From positions 2,946,501 to 3,010,500 of the forward strand of contig NZ_CP095732.1 in the NCBI RefSeq assembly GCF_020447305.1: 64,000 nt of DNA. The letters run 5' to 3'. The stretch is from Abyssibius alkaniclasticus. Its GTDB lineage: Bacteria > Pseudomonadota > Alphaproteobacteria > Rhodobacterales > Rhodobacteraceae. Below are positions 45,783 through 55,328 of this stretch, in pieces. The notes beneath the pieces were generated by a model that saw only the letters and a list, made by a program, of their open reading frames with translations, was not told the origin of the DNA and did not search any database. Numbering within the stretch: position 1 is the stretch's first letter; each line of letters starts with the position of its first letter. The translations under genes were made by a program, and so were the position numbers.

Positions 45783-47084
45783 ATGACTGCACCCCATTCC
45801 CCGGCCCCCTTGCGCATTGCCATTGCCGGGCTTGGCACCGTGGGTGCTGGTATTGTGAAAATCGTGCAAAAACATGGCGATATGCTGGCCGCCCGCGCGG
45901 GCCGGCCCATTGTCATTACCGCCATTTCCGCGCGTTCCCGCTCCAAGAACCGGGGCGTCAAGCTCGATGGATACGCCTGGGAGGATGACCCGATCGCGCT
46001 CGCCCGCCGCCCCGACGTCGATCTGGTGGTCGAGGTAATGGGCGGCGAAGACGGCCCCGCCAAGGCCTGCGTCGAAAACTCGCTGAAATTCGGCAAGCAT
46101 GTCGTCACCGCCAACAAGGCCTTGCTGGCCAAACACGGCAATATGCTGGCCGCATTGGCCGAAGATTGCGCAGTGTCCTTGCGGTATGAGGCCGCCATCG
46201 CCGGCGGCATCCCGATCATCAAATCGCTTGGCGAAGGGCTGGCGGGCAACGACATCACCCGCGTGATGGGCGTGATGAACGGCACCTGCAACTACATCCT
46301 GACCGTGATGGAGGCGACCGGCGCCGATTATGCCGATGTGCTGGCCGCCGCCCAGGCCAAAGGCTATGCCGAGGCCGACCCCGAAACCGATGTCGGCGGC
46401 TATGACGCGGCCCACAAGCTTGCCGTTCTGGCCGCCCTGGCCTTTGGCACCAAGGTCGATTATTCCGGTGTTACGATCGAGGGCATCGAGCGTATTTCGC
46501 TCCCCGACATCCACAATGCCCGCGACATGGGCTATCGCATCAAGTTGCTGGGCGTTGCGCGGATGAATGCCGACGGGCTGGAACAGCGGATGCAGCCCTG
46601 CCTTGTGCCCGCCAACTCGCCGCTTGGCCAGTTGGAAGGTGTCACCAATATGGTGGTGGTCGAGGGCGATTTCATCGGCCAGATCGTCGCCTCCGGCCCC
46701 GGCGCCGGTGAAGGGCCGACCGCCAGCGCCATCATGGGCGATATCGTCGATATCGCGCGCGGGTTGACCATGCCGACCTTCGGCATTCCGGCGGGCGAAC
46801 TTGCGGGCGCACCGCGCTCGGCCTCGGGTTCGGATGCCGAATATTACCTGCGCTTTGCCCTGCTCGATGCGCCAATGGTGCTGTCGCGCGTCACCGGCAT
46901 TCTGGGCACGCATGGTGTGTCGATCGACCGTTGCCGCCAGTATGACCATGATGGCGATACCGCGCCCCTGCTCATCGTGACCCACACCACGCCGCGCGCC
47001 GTGCTGGATGCGGCATTGGCGGAAATCAGCGCACTTGAGGCTTGCCTCGCAGCGCCTGTGGCGATCCGCATCGAGAATGTATAA
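45783..47084 (+). CDS. hom: homoserine dehydrogenase
   Basis: A 433-residue enzyme reducing aspartate semialdehyde to homoserine for threonine, methionine and isoleucine. NAD(P) motif IAGLGTVGAGIV near residue 13; catalytic region GVMNGTCNYIL near 163 and KGYAEADPETDVGGYDA near 195; a C-terminal ACT domain (SRVTGILGTHGVSIDRC) suggests allosteric control by threonine. Four bases after the aminotransferase gene, co-transcribed. Confidence 0.97.
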   Translation: MTAPHSPAPLRIAIAGLGTVGAGIVKIVQKHGDMLAARAGRPIVITAISARSRSKNRGVKLDGYAWEDDPIALARRPDVDLVVEVMGGEDGPAKACVENSLKFGKHVVTANKALLAKHGNMLAALAEDCAVSLRYEAAIAGGIPIIKSLGEGLAGNDITRVMGVMNGTCNYILTVMEATGADYADVLAAAQAKGYAEADPETDVGGYDAAHKLAVLAALAFGTKVDYSGVTIEGIERISLPDIHNARDMGYRIKLLGVARMNADGLEQRMQPCLVPANSPLGQLEGVTNMVVVEGDFIGQIVASGPGAGEGPTASAIMGDIVDIARGLTMPTFGIPAGELAGAPRSASGSDAEYYLRFALLDAPMVLSRVTGILGTHGVSIDRCRQYDHDGDTAPLLIVTHTTPRAVLDAALAEISALEACLAAPVAIRIENV

Positions 47085-47122
47085 ATAGGCATCACGAGTG
47101 AAACTCCGTTGGAGGAATTTGA

Positions 47123-47383
47123 ATGACTATCCTGAAAACCACCCTTGTTCTGGCTGCAATGGCAACCCCGCTCATGGCCCAGACCGAAGATGAGAACCGC
47201 GCCAACCTTGCAATGGCCATTTCCATGCAGGGCTTTGACTGCGCGCGCATCGAAGGCAACACCACCGCCACCGACGTCGCCAATGTCTATACCGTGATGT
47301 GCAAAACCAATTCCGATGCCGATGCCTGGTATCAGATCAATATCGAAAACTTCGAGATTTCCCCCATGCAGCAGGCCCAATGA
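47123..47383 (+). CDS. small secreted protein coupled to glpX
   Basis: An 86-residue protein with a signal peptide (MTILKTTLVLAAMATPLMAQ) and a mature part with two cysteines (FDCARI and VMCKTN) that could form a disulfide in the periplasm. No family recognised. TTGGAGGA lies nine bases before the ATG. Its stop codon overlaps the start of glpX in ATGA, so translation of an exported protein and a cytoplasmic bisphosphatase appears coupled, which is odd. It follows hom by 38 bases. Confidence 0.75.
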   Translation: MTILKTTLVLAAMATPLMAQTEDENRANLAMAISMQGFDCARIEGNTTATDVANVYTVMCKTNSDADAWYQINIENFEISPMQQAQ

Positions 47384-48351
47384 TAGATTCCGCCCTCTTC
47401 GCCGACCGGATGCTGTCACTCGGGCTTGCCCGTGTGTCTGAAGCCGCCGCCATCGCCTCGGCCCGGCTTATTGGCTCGGGCAATGAAAAAGCCGCCGATC
47501 AGGCCGCGGTCGATGCCATGCGCAGCCAGCTCAACCTGCTGGATATTGCCGGTGTCGTGGTCATTGGCGAAGGCGAGCGGGACGAAGCGCCGATGCTTTA
47601 CATTGGCGAAGAGGTGGGCACGGGCAACGGCCCGGGCGTTGACATTGCGCTCGACCCGCTGGAAGGCACGACCCTCACCGCCAAGGACATGCCCAACGCG
47701 CTGGCGGTCATCGCGATGGGGCCGCGCGGCTCCATGCTCCATGCGCCCGATGTCTATATGGACAAGCTGGCCATCGGCCCGGGCTTCGCGCCCGATATTG
47801 TGTCGCTCGACATGTCCCCGACCGAGCGTATCGCCGCACTGGCCGCCGCCAAGGGCTGCAAACCGGCCGATCTGATGGTCTGCGTGCTGGAACGCCCCCG
47901 CCACGAAGACCTCGTGCGCGAAATCCGCGCCACGGGCGCGCGCATCCGCCTGATCACCGATGGCGATGTGGCGGGCGTTATCCACTGCGCCGAGACCGCC
48001 AAGACCGGCATCGATATGTATATGGGCTCGGGCGGGGCGCCCGAAGGGGTGCTGGCCGCGGCCGCGCTCAAATGCATGGGCGGGCAAATTCAGGGCCGCT
48101 TGCTGTTTCGCAATGATGATGAACGTGGCCGCGCCGCCAAGGCGGGTATCAGCGACCTCAACAAGATCTACCGCCGCGATGACATGGTCACCGCCGATGT
48201 GATTTTCGCCGCCACCGGCGTGACCGATGGCTCTGTCGTGCGGGGCGCGCGGCGTGACGGGGATTATCTGGAAACCGAAACCCTGCTCATGCGCTCCAAA
48301 ACCGGCTCGGTCCGGCGGCTGTTCTACCGCGTGCGGATCGACGACAACTAA
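47380..48351 (+). CDS. glpX: class II fructose-1,6-bisphosphatase
   Basis: A 323-residue GlpX phosphatase for gluconeogenesis. Metal-binding and catalytic segments are VVIGEGERDEAPMLYIGEEVG near residue 58 and DPLEGTTLTAKDMPN near 90; GSGGAPEGVLAAAALKCMGG near 213 is a family signature. It starts within the stop codon of the small secreted protein. The order hom - glpX - recJ is shared by relatives. A long stem-loop follows. Confidence 0.95.
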   Translation: MIDSALFADRMLSLGLARVSEAAAIASARLIGSGNEKAADQAAVDAMRSQLNLLDIAGVVVIGEGERDEAPMLYIGEEVGTGNGPGVDIALDPLEGTTLTAKDMPNALAVIAMGPRGSMLHAPDVYMDKLAIGPGFAPDIVSLDMSPTERIAALAAAKGCKPADLMVCVLERPRHEDLVREIRATGARIRLITDGDVAGVIHCAETAKTGIDMYMGSGGAPEGVLAAAALKCMGGQIQGRLLFRNDDERGRAAKAGISDLNKIYRRDDMVTADVIFAATGVTDGSVVRGARRDGDYLETETLLMRSKTGSVRRLFYRVRIDDN

Positions 48352-48399
48352 GGCAGCGCGGCAACCCTGCGCCTGCCGCAGCCTTGCGCCCGCGCTGCC
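48352..48399 (+). terminator. long-stem hairpin after glpX
   Basis: Perfect ten-base arms GGCAGCGCGG and CCGCGCTGCC start immediately after the glpX stop codon and enclose 28 bases. No T-run follows, so this may attenuate rather than end transcription into the next gene. Confidence 0.4.
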
Positions 48400-48451
48400 C
48401 TGCACCGTTTCGCGGCCCTTGTGCCGCACCCGACAGCGATAGGCGCGCGCA

Positions 48452-49000
48452 ATGACCACAGCCCTGATTCTGATCGATATTCAACGCGGCTTTGACGCCC
48501 CCCAGTGGGGCGCGCGCAACAACCCGCAAGCCGAGGCCAATGCCGCCCGCCTGCTGGCTGCATGGCGGGGGCGCGGCGCGCCAATCTTCCATATCCGCCA
48601 TATGTCTACCGAAAAGGGCAGCCCGCTCACCGGCGATGGCGCCGAATTCAAGCCCGAAACCATGCCGCAAAGCAACGAACCCATTATCGAGAAATCGGTC
48701 AATTCCGCCTTTATCGGCACCGATTTGCAGGCGCGGCTCAAGGGCATCCCCGGGCTGGTGATCTGCGGGCTGACCACGCCGCATTGCGTGTCCACCACCT
48801 GCCGCATGGCCGCCAATCTTGGCTTTGAGGTCACGCTCGCCCATGATGCCTGCGCGGCCTTCGCCTCCAACGCCAATACGCGCTGGCAGGCGGGCCAGAT
48901 GCCCATGCGCCCGCTGACCTCCGCCGCCATCCACGCTGCCGCCATTTCGCAAATCCACGGCGAATTCGTCACCGCCAAACCCACGGCCGCACTGGTATGA
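48452..49000 (+). CDS. isochorismatase-family cysteine hydrolase
   Basis: A 182-residue member of the nicotinamidase/isochorismatase fold. The catalytic triad is visible: Asp in [10 protein letters not shown] near residue 9, Lys in EKSVNSAF near 79, and Cys in [14 protein letters not shown] near 112. Such enzymes hydrolyse amides or vinyl ethers (nicotinamide, carbamoyl compounds, isochorismate); substrate unknown here. Its stop overlaps the recJ start by four bases. Confidence 0.9.
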   Translation: MTTALILIDIQRGFDAPQWGARNNPQAEANAARLLAAWRGRGAPIFHIRHMSTEKGSPLTGDGAEFKPETMPQSNEPIIEKSVNSAFIGTDLQARLKGIPGLVICGLTTPHCVSTTCRMAANLGFEVTLAHDACAAFASNANTRWQAGQMPMRPLTSAAIHAAAISQIHGEFVTAKPTAALV

Positions 49001-50736
49001 GCGCGTTTCTCGGCGTTGAAACCTCGCTTACCGGCCGGTGCTGGTTTGGCCCGGATGACGATGTTCTGCGCCGCGCCGCCCAGCTTGTGCAGCAGGCCGA
49101 CCTGTCCGAACCGCTGGCGCGCATTCTGGCCGCGCGCGGCATCGCCCCCGCCGAGGCGGCCGCGCATCTGGCCCCCACGCTGCGCGCGCTCATGCCCGAC
49201 CCTTTGCGCCTGCGCGATATGGAAAGGGCCGCCGCACGCTTTCTGGCCGCCATGCAAGGCGCTGAACGCATTGCGATTTTCGCCGATTACGATGTCGATG
49301 GCGGCGCTTCGGCCGCGCTGATCCTGCGCTATCTGCACGCCCGCGGCCAAACCGCCACGCTTTACATCCCCGACCGGATTGAAGAAGGCTACGGCCCCAA
49401 TACCCCCGCCATGCAGGCACTTGGCGCGGCGCATGACCTGATCATCTGCGTTGATTGCGGCACGCTCAGCCACGCGCCCATCGCCGCGGCGGGCTGCGAT
49501 GTGCTGGTGCTTGACCACCATCTTGGCGGCGAAACTCTGCCCCGCGCCCATGCTGTGGTCAACCCCAACCGGCAGGATGAGGACGGGGCGCTTGGCTATC
49601 TTTGCGCGGCGGGTGTGGTGTTTCTGTTCCTTGCCCAAACCAACCGTTTGTTGCGCGACGCGGGCGCCGACACGCCCGACCTGATGGGCCTGCTCGACAT
49701 GGTCGCGCTGGCCACGGTGGCCGATATCGCCCCGCTCATCGGGTTCAACCGCGCGCTGGTGCGCCAGGGGCTTTCCATCATGGCGCAGCGCGGCCATATC
49801 GGGCTGGCGGCACTGGCCGATATGGCCGGGCTGAACCGCGCGCCCGAAGCCTACCACCTCGGCTATCTGCTTGGCCCGCGCATCAATGCCGGTGGCCGTG
49901 TTGGCGCGGCTGATCTGGGCGCGCGGCTGCTGGCCACACAAGATGCGACCGAGGCGCAGAGCCTTGCCAAACGGCTCGATGTGCTGAACGCCGAGCGCCG
50001 CGCGATCGAGGCCGAGGTGCTGCAATCCGCCATCGCCCAGGCCGAAAGCCGCAGCACCGGCGGCGCGCTGGTCTGGGCGGCGGGCGCGGGCTGGCACCCC
50101 GGCGTGGTCGGCATCGTCGCGGCGCGACTGAAAGAGCGTTTCAACCGCCCCGCCGTGGTCATCGGGCTTGATGGCGGCATCGGCAAGGGCTCGGGCCGTT
50201 CCGTCAACGGGGTCGACCTTGGCGGTGCCATTGCCAAACTGGTGCGCGAAGGGCTGTTGGAGGCCGGTGGCGGGCATAAAATGGCCGCGGGCCTTACCGT
50301 GGCCGAGGGCCAGCTTGCCGCCGCAATGGACCGGCTCACCGCCCTGCTGCACGCCCAGGGTGCCGCCGCGCCCGGCCCGCGCGATCTGCACCTGACCGCA
50401 ACCATAGGTGCAGGCACCGCCACACCCGATTTTCTGGAAGATATCGCCCGCGCCGGCCCGTTCGGTGCTGCCGCCCCGGCCCCGCGCTTTGCCATTGCCG
50501 CAGCCCGCATCAGCTTTGCCAAACGCGCGGGCGAAACCCATTTGCGCCTGACCCTGACCGACGGTCACGCCAAGCTCGACGCCATCGCCTTTGGCGCCTT
50601 CACCACCCCGCTTGGTGCCGCGCTCCAAGCGCATGGCGGCGCACCGTTCCATTTTGCCGGGCGGCTGGAAATCGACGATTGGGGCGGGCGGCGGCGCGCG
50701 AAACTGCAACTTGAGGACGCCGCCCCGGCGCATTAG
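48997..50736 (+). CDS. recJ: single-strand DNA exonuclease RecJ
   Basis: A 579-residue 5'-3' exonuclease of the DHH family, used in recombination and mismatch repair. DHH-family motifs: [13 protein letters not shown] near residue 95, DCGT near 150, LDHHLGGE near 171 and GGGHKMAAG near 425 (DHHA1 domain), with a C-terminal OB-like domain. It is coupled to the isochorismatase-like gene and followed by tRNA-Glu. Confidence 0.97.
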   Translation: MSAFLGVETSLTGRCWFGPDDDVLRRAAQLVQQADLSEPLARILAARGIAPAEAAAHLAPTLRALMPDPLRLRDMERAAARFLAAMQGAERIAIFADYDVDGGASAALILRYLHARGQTATLYIPDRIEEGYGPNTPAMQALGAAHDLIICVDCGTLSHAPIAAAGCDVLVLDHHLGGETLPRAHAVVNPNRQDEDGALGYLCAAGVVFLFLAQTNRLLRDAGADTPDLMGLLDMVALATVADIAPLIGFNRALVRQGLSIMAQRGHIGLAALADMAGLNRAPEAYHLGYLLGPRINAGGRVGAADLGARLLATQDATEAQSLAKRLDVLNAERRAIEAEVLQSAIAQAESRSTGGALVWAAGAGWHPGVVGIVAARLKERFNRPAVVIGLDGGIGKGSGRSVNGVDLGGAIAKLVREGLLEAGGGHKMAAGLTVAEGQLAAAMDRLTALLHAQGAAAPGPRDLHLTATIGAGTATPDFLEDIARAGPFGAAAPAPRFAIAAARISFAKRAGETHLRLTLTDGHAKLDAIAFGAFTTPLGAALQAHGGAPFHFAGRLEIDDWGGRRRAKLQLEDAAPAH

Positions 50737-50788
50737 CCGCCCCCCGGCCCCTGGCCGAAAATTTTCGCCACAATCTCGAAAAAGCCTC

Positions 50789-50817
50789 TTGCATCGCGTG
50801 GCGCGGGTCAGTAAATA
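50789..50817 (+). promoter_or_regulatory. promoter of tRNA-Glu
   Basis: TTGCAT (50789-50794), a 17-base spacer and TAAATA (50812-50817) lie just after recJ, placing the start near 50824, 13 bases before the mature tRNA 5' end. Confidence 0.5.
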
Positions 50818-50836
50818 CCCCTCACCAGAGCCGGAT

Positions 50837-50911
50837 GCGCCCTTCGTCTATCGGTTAGGACTCCAGATTTTCATTCTGGCAAGAGGGGTTCGATTCCCCT
50901 AGGGCGTACCA
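50837..50911 (+). tRNA. tRNA-Glu(TTC)
   Basis: Seventy-five bases including an encoded CCA end. The anticodon stem CCAGA/TCTGG encloses loop TTTTCAT with anticodon TTC; the D-arm GTC...GAC and the T-arm AGGGG/CCCCT with TTCGATT are regular. The acceptor stem pairs GCGCCCT with AGGGCGT, leaving a G-U pair at the first position (1-72). A hairpin with a T-run follows. Confidence 0.95.
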
Positions 50912-50952
50912 GCTCTGGTTAACACTCCTCTAATATTTCAGCTGATTTTCTG

Positions 50953-50973
50953 CGCGCAAAATATGCGCGTTTT
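50953..50973 (+). terminator. terminator of tRNA-Glu
   Basis: Arms CGCGCA and TGCGCG with a five-base loop followed by TTTT, 42 bases after the tRNA. Confidence 0.65.
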
Positions 50974-50991
50974 GACACGCTAAACGCACAA

Positions 50992-51012
50992 AAGGGCCGC
51001 TAAACGGCCCTT
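50992..51012. terminator. hairpin between tRNA-Glu and gapR
   Basis: Eight-base arms AAGGGCCG and CGGCCCTT with loop CTAAA. On the minus strand it is preceded by gapR and followed by TTTGTGCG, so it may terminate gapR; on the plus strand it backs up the tRNA terminator. Confidence 0.5.
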
Positions 51013-51050
51013 GAAAGTGGCTTGACTCTGCCGTTTTGCACGAAAATGCG

Positions 51051-51095
51051 GTTACATTGTAACTTTAAGCGCCCGAAACGCGGTTACAATGTAAC
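51051..51095. repeat. two copies of a GTTACAWTGTAAC palindrome
   Basis: Palindromes GTTACATTGTAAC (51051-51063) and GTTACAATGTAAC (51083-51095) start 32 bases apart, about three helical turns, each within the context GCGGTTACA...GTAACTT. They lie between the tRNA terminator and the 3' end of gapR. They look like paired protein-binding sites, but no gene on either strand starts next to them except as antisense to gapR. Confidence 0.7.
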
Positions 51096-51102
51096 TTCTA
51101 GC

Positions 51103-51372
51103 CTACATGCCAAGCGCTTCACGATAAAGCTGCAACACGGCCTCTTCCTCGGAAATTTCGGCAGGGTCTTTCTTGCGCAGCGAGACGATCTTGCGCAGCA
51201 CCTTGGTGTCATAGCCCCGGCCCTTTGCCTCGGCCATCACCTCTTTCTGCTGGTCGGCAAGGTCTTTCTTTTCCACCTCAAGCCGTTCAAAACGCTCGAC
51301 AAAAGCGCGAAGCTCCGTGGCGGTAATGCGATATTGGCTGGGGTTGGAATTGTCGTCGTCGGTCACGTCCAT
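51103..51372 (-). CDS. gapR: GapR (DUF2312) nucleoid-associated protein
   Basis: An 89-residue protein with the family core LRAFVERFERLEVEKKDLAD, then KEVMAEAKGRGYDTKVLRKI and ending QLYREALGM. GapR is an alphaproteobacterial protein that clamps overtwisted DNA ahead of replication and transcription and aids topoisomerases. The length is standard. Charged helices with coiled-coil character fill the N-terminal two thirds. Confidence 0.95.
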   Translation of the reverse strand: MDVTDDDNSNPSQYRITATELRAFVERFERLEVEKKDLADQQKEVMAEAKGRGYDTKVLRKIVSLRKKDPAEISEEEAVLQLYREALGM

Positions 51373-51494
51373 TATGCTTTTCCGCCTTGATTGGTTGGTT
51401 CGGCGCGACCCTAGCGAGGGCGGCGAAAATCGGCAAGCCCTGCTTGCGCTCTGGCCCCGCTTGCTCTAGCTAACCCCCAAGAAAACAAGGACAT

Positions 51495-51713
51495 ATGACC
51501 ATGCAAATTCTTATCTGGGCGGGGGCCGGGCTGGCCGGTTTGGGGCTGATCGGGGTGCTGATCAGCCTGCTGATGGCCTATCGGCTGAAATCCTCACCGC
51601 TGAGTGCAGCGGAAAACGCGCCGCGATTCCGGACCGTCTACCTGATCAACGCGCTGGCAATGGGCGTGTTTTTTCTGGGCTTCATGGTGTCGATGCTTGG
51701 GATTTTTCTTTAA
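51495..51713 (+). CDS. small two-TM membrane protein
   Basis: A 72-residue protein with two hydrophobic helices (LIWAGAGLAGLGLIGVLISL and YLINALAMGVFFLGFMVSM) joined by a short polar loop. No family recognised with certainty. An in-frame ATG at 51501 has better spacing from AAGGA than the one at 51495. It overlaps the convergent hydrolase gene by four bases at the stop codons. Confidence 0.7.
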   Translation: MTMQILIWAGAGLAGLGLIGVLISLLMAYRLKSSPLSAAENAPRFRTVYLINALAMGVFFLGFMVSMLGIFL

Positions 51714-52453
51714 GTTTCAATCTCTTGCAACGTATTGGCCAGCAGTGCCAATGCGCGTGGCGACGAAAAACGATGATCCGCGCCTTTCACCAGGACCAGC
51801 CGGATATCTTGGCCCTGCAAATGATCAAACAGGGTCTGCGCCACGCTTGGCGGCACATCGACATCGGCAGAACCCTGCAACAGGCGCACCGGCACATTCA
51901 GGTGCAAATCATCGCGTAAAACCAAATGGTTACGGCCATCCTCTATCAGCTTTCGGGTAATGATATAGGGGCCATCGCCATAGTCTGACGGCAGTTCGAC
52001 GCGGCCCTTGTTCAGCAGATCGGCGCGCTGTTCGGCACCAAAGCCGGCCCACATCGAATCTTCCGTAAAATCGGGGGCAGCGGCAATGCCGATGAAGCCG
52101 GCCAGCCGTTCGGGCATGGCACGCGCCACCAGCAGCCCGATCCAGCCGCCCATAGACGAGCCAACCAATATTTGCGGGCCGGTGGTTTTTTCAGCAATGA
52201 TATCAATGGCATCGCGCGCCCAATCGCCGATGCAGCCATCCTCGAACGCACCGGATGACGCGCCGTGCCCGGTATAGTCGAACCGCAGAAAGGCGCGGCC
52301 ATGCGCTTCGGCCCAGCCCTGCAGGAACTGCGCCTTTGTGCCGGTCATGTCGGACTTGAAACCACCCAGAAACACCACGCCCGGCCCGGCACCCGGTGTT
52401 TGATGAAAGGCAATGGCGCGCCCATCGGGCATTGTATGTGTTGAATATGTCAT
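51710..52453 (-). CDS. alpha/beta hydrolase
   Basis: A 247-residue serine hydrolase. The nucleophile elbow is GSSMGGW near residue 98; the oxyanion region is FLGGFKSDMTGTKA near 29; the acid and histidine are in GSADVDVPP near 190 and KGADHRFSS near 222. It resembles bacterial homologues of ABHD10/BAAT-like acyl-protein or ester hydrolases; the substrate is unknown. A GTG start at 52468 is an alternative to the ATG at 52453. Divergent from thrS. Confidence 0.88.
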   Translation of the reverse strand: MTYSTHTMPDGRAIAFHQTPGAGPGVVFLGGFKSDMTGTKAQFLQGWAEAHGRAFLRFDYTGHGASSGAFEDGCIGDWARDAIDIIAEKTTGPQILVGSSMGGWIGLLVARAMPERLAGFIGIAAAPDFTEDSMWAGFGAEQRADLLNKGRVELPSDYGDGPYIITRKLIEDGRNHLVLRDDLHLNVPVRLLQGSADVDVPPSVAQTLFDHLQGQDIRLVLVKGADHRFSSPRALALLANTLQEIET

Positions 52454-52579
52454 GGCGGCAGAATGCACGGAATGCCGGGCGATTCAAGCGGTTGACATGG
52501 CCGTTCTGCACGCTAATTCTGCAACTCCAACACCACAACCGGGCGTTTCGTAGGCGCCAAGTAACGAAAGGATACGGCT

Positions 52580-54529
52580 ATGGCCGAAAGCATTTCCCTG
52601 ACTCTGCCCGATGGGGCCAAGCGCGACTACCCTGCCGGCATTACCGGCGGCGAGGTTGCCGCCGATATTTCCAAATCGCTCGCCAAGGCGGCATTGGCCT
52701 GTTCGATTGACGGGCGGCTGGCCGATTTGTCGGAGCCGATTGTGGCCGATGCCCGCTTTGCGCTGCACACGGTGAAGGATGAAACGATCGCGCTGGAACT
52801 GATCCGCCATGACTGCGCGCATGTCATGGCGCGCGCCGTGCAGGAGCTTTGGCCCGATGTGAAGGTCACGATCGGCCCGGTCATCAAGAACGGCTGGTAT
52901 TACGACTTTGACCGCGCCGAGCCGTTTTCGCCAGAAGACCTTGAAGTTATTGAGAAAAAGATGCGCGAGATCATCGCCGCGCGCGATGCCGTGCGCTTTG
53001 AGGTCTGGGACCGCGACCGCGCTTTGGCGCATTACAAGGCCACGAACGAGCCCTTCAAGGTGGAGCTGGTCGAGGCGATTCCCGAAGGCGAGGACATCCG
53101 CATGTATTGGCACGGCCATTGGCAAGACCTGTGCCGTGGCCCGCATCTGGTGCATACGGGGCAAATTCCGGCCGATGCCTTCAAGCTGATGAATGTGGCC
53201 GGGGCCTATTGGCGCGGCGATTCCAGCCGCGAACAGTTGCAACGCATTTACGGCGTGGCCTTCCGGCACAAGGATGACCTGAAGGCGCATCTGCATATGC
53301 TGGAGGAGGCCGCCAAGCGCGACCACCGCAAGCTCGGGCGCGAGATGGACCTGTTCCACATGCAGGAAGAAGCCCCCGGCATGGTGTTCTGGCACCCGAA
53401 TGGCTGGACGGTTTACCAGGAATTGCAGCAATATATGCGCCGACGCCAGCGTGGTGCGGGCTATGTGGAGGTGAACACGCCGCAGGTGGTGGACCGCAAG
53501 CTGTGGGAAGCTTCGGGCCATTGGGAAAACTACCAGGAACACATGTTCATTGTGGAGGTGGATGAGGACCATGCGCGCGAAAAGCGCATCAACGCGCTGA
53601 AACCCATGAACTGCCCCTGCCATGTGCAGATTTATAACCACGGGCTGAAATCCTATCGCGACCTGCCGTTGCGCATGGCGGAATTTGGCGCCTGCAACCG
53701 GTATGAGCCTTCGGGCGCGCTGCACGGCATCATGCGCGTGCGCGGCTTTGTGCAGGATGATGCGCATATTTTCTGCGAGGAACGCCAGATCGAGGCGGAA
53801 ACCGAAGATTTCATCAATCTTTTGGCCAGCGTTTACAAGGATTTGGGGTTTGAGAACTTCAAGGTGAAGTTTTCCGACCGGCCGGAAAAGCGCGCAGGTT
53901 CTGACGATACCTGGGATCGTGCCGAAGGTGCGCTGCGCAACGCCACCGAGGCGGCGGGCTATGCCTATGAGCTGAACCCCGGCGAAGGTGCGTTCTACGG
54001 GCCGAAGCTGGAATTTGTTCTGACAGACGCCATTGGCCGGGACTGGCAATGCGGCACGCTGCAGGTGGATTTCGTGCTGCCCGAACGGCTGGATGCAACC
54101 TATATCGGCGAAGATGGCAACAAGCACCGCCCGGTCATGCTGCACCGCGCGATTGTGGGCAGTTTTGAGCGGTTTCTTGGCATTCTGATCGAGGAACATG
54201 CCGGCAAACTGCCCTTCTGGCTGGCCCCGCGCCAGGTGGTTGTGGCGGCGATCGTGTCGGATGCCGATGCCTATGTGCATGAGGTTGTGGCCGCTTTGCG
54301 CGCCGCCGGTGTGCGGGCCGAGGCCGATTGCCGGAATGAGAAGATAAACTACAAGGTCCGCGAACATTCGCTGACCAAGGTGCCCGCGATTCTGGCCGTG
54401 GGCATGAAAGAGGTTGAGGAGCGTACCGTCTCCATCCGCCGGTTGGGCGAGCAGGGCAGCAAGGTTGTGGGGCTGGATGAGGCTGTGGCCGCGCTGAAGG
54501 GCGAGGCGACGCCGCCGGATCTGGCCTGA
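52580..54529 (+). CDS. thrS: threonyl-tRNA synthetase
   Basis: A 649-residue class II synthetase. Domains in order: TGS (residues 1-60), editing domain with the metal-site [11 protein letters not shown] near 75, catalytic core ([11 protein letters not shown] near 269; motif 2 [19 protein letters not shown] near 374; motif 3 [15 protein letters not shown] near 516) and anticodon-binding domain from about 550. AAAGGA precedes the ATG. Monocistronic. Confidence 0.98.
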   Translation: MAESISLTLPDGAKRDYPAGITGGEVAADISKSLAKAALACSIDGRLADLSEPIVADARFALHTVKDETIALELIRHDCAHVMARAVQELWPDVKVTIGPVIKNGWYYDFDRAEPFSPEDLEVIEKKMREIIAARDAVRFEVWDRDRALAHYKATNEPFKVELVEAIPEGEDIRMYWHGHWQDLCRGPHLVHTGQIPADAFKLMNVAGAYWRGDSSREQLQRIYGVAFRHKDDLKAHLHMLEEAAKRDHRKLGREMDLFHMQEEAPGMVFWHPNGWTVYQELQQYMRRRQRGAGYVEVNTPQVVDRKLWEASGHWENYQEHMFIVEVDEDHAREKRINALKPMNCPCHVQIYNHGLKSYRDLPLRMAEFGACNRYEPSGALHGIMRVRGFVQDDAHIFCEERQIEAETEDFINLLASVYKDLGFENFKVKFSDRPEKRAGSDDTWDRAEGALRNATEAAGYAYELNPGEGAFYGPKLEFVLTDAIGRDWQCGTLQVDFVLPERLDATYIGEDGNKHRPVMLHRAIVGSFERFLGILIEEHAGKLPFWLAPRQVVVAAIVSDADAYVHEVVAALRAAGVRAEADCRNEKINYKVREHSLTKVPAILAVGMKEVEERTVSIRRLGEQGSKVVGLDEAVAALKGEATPPDLA

Positions 54530-54815
54530 TGTCAATTGAGGGTATGAGCTGTTCCGCCACGATGTTGAAGATGGCCGCGTCTGGCTTGCGCCTGGGCTTT
54601 GCGGCGAGCGGCGGTTTTCATCAGAAGACCTAGCCCTTGATGAGGTACTGCGGTAGGCTGGATGGTTGAACAGCGACTGATCACAGCAATTTGCCAAGTA
54701 CCAAGCCGTCAAAATTCATGACCCGCGCCTAATAGCGTGCAGAAACAGAAGCGGCTCGTAAACGATTGTTTTTTCTGGTTTTTGATCGGCCTCTAAAAAG
54801 TGATTAGCAGATATA
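54530..54815. other. AT-richer gap after thrS with no supported gene
   Basis: This 286-base stretch departs from the base composition of its surroundings, particularly from 54660 on. I found no ORF with recognisable content and no clear thrS terminator. It may hold decayed remnants; together with the lipoprotein gene that follows it looks like inserted DNA. Confidence 0.4.
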
Positions 54816-55328
54816 TTAACCAGCAGTCGCCGTGTTGAACTTTGCAAGTAGTGTTAAAAGGTTGGCATTTGCACGTCCCCAGCCAATCCAGGTCGCACTT
54901 GTCAGATCGCTTTCTGGCATAAATTCTACCCCCGAAAAACTTGGGAAATTGAGTATTTTCATGTAAATGGTCGTTCCATCACTACATGGCACCGGGCCGC
55001 CCCCGCCGCCACCCGGAAGCGAACTGACTTGCGCTTCGCAAGTTACACCAGTCAACGTCATGTCCGACAGGTTGATCTGATAGACCTTCGTTTGAGCTAC
55101 AAAACCTACACCACCTAGTATTCCTGGTGCCCAGAATGAACCCCAATATCCGGTGAACGATCCATCTGCGTTCCGCATAACCGCAGCTGCTGGCGTGCCG
55201 CGCACCGCTGGCAGAGGAACGTTTACTTCGCTAGGGCCGCTTAAGGTCGGTTGAGGGCTTACCTCAGCACATCCATTTAAGCCTGTTAAAACAATCGCAA
55301 CAAATGCAAAAACAATACTCAGCTTCAT
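54816..55328 (-). CDS. orphan predicted lipoprotein with atypical base composition
   Basis: A 170-residue protein with a lipoprotein signal (MKLSIVFAFVAIVLTGLNGC), so lipidation at Cys20 is expected. The mature part contains a Gly6-Pro stretch (near residue 124) between two cysteines (VTCEAQ and VPCSDG) that could form a disulfide. No family recognised. Codon use is AT-richer than the neighbours (many A/T-ending codons), suggesting horizontal gain. The ATG at 55328 is chosen; a GTG at 55340 is also in frame. Confidence 0.75.
   Translation of the reverse strand: MKLSIVFAFVAIVLTGLNGCAEVSPQPTLSGPSEVNVPLPAVRGTPAAAVMRNADGSFTGYWGSFWAPGILGGVGFVAQTKVYQINLSDMTLTGVTCEAQVSSLPGGGGGGPVPCSDGTTIYMKILNFPSFSGVEFMPESDLTSATWIGWGRANANLLTLLAKFNTATAG

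Noticed and set aside
50837-51102. integrated element at the tRNA-Glu 3' end
   Set aside because: No integrase and no repeat of the tRNA 3' end downstream within the window; gapR and thrS beyond are core genes.
52484-54712. 742-codon minus-strand open frame across thrS
   Set aside because: Antisense to an unmistakable threonyl-tRNA synthetase; no family motifs and no ribosome site.
54530-54815. transposase or other pseudogene remnant after thrS
   Set aside because: I translated the short frames on both strands and recognised nothing; calling a specific pseudogene would be guesswork.
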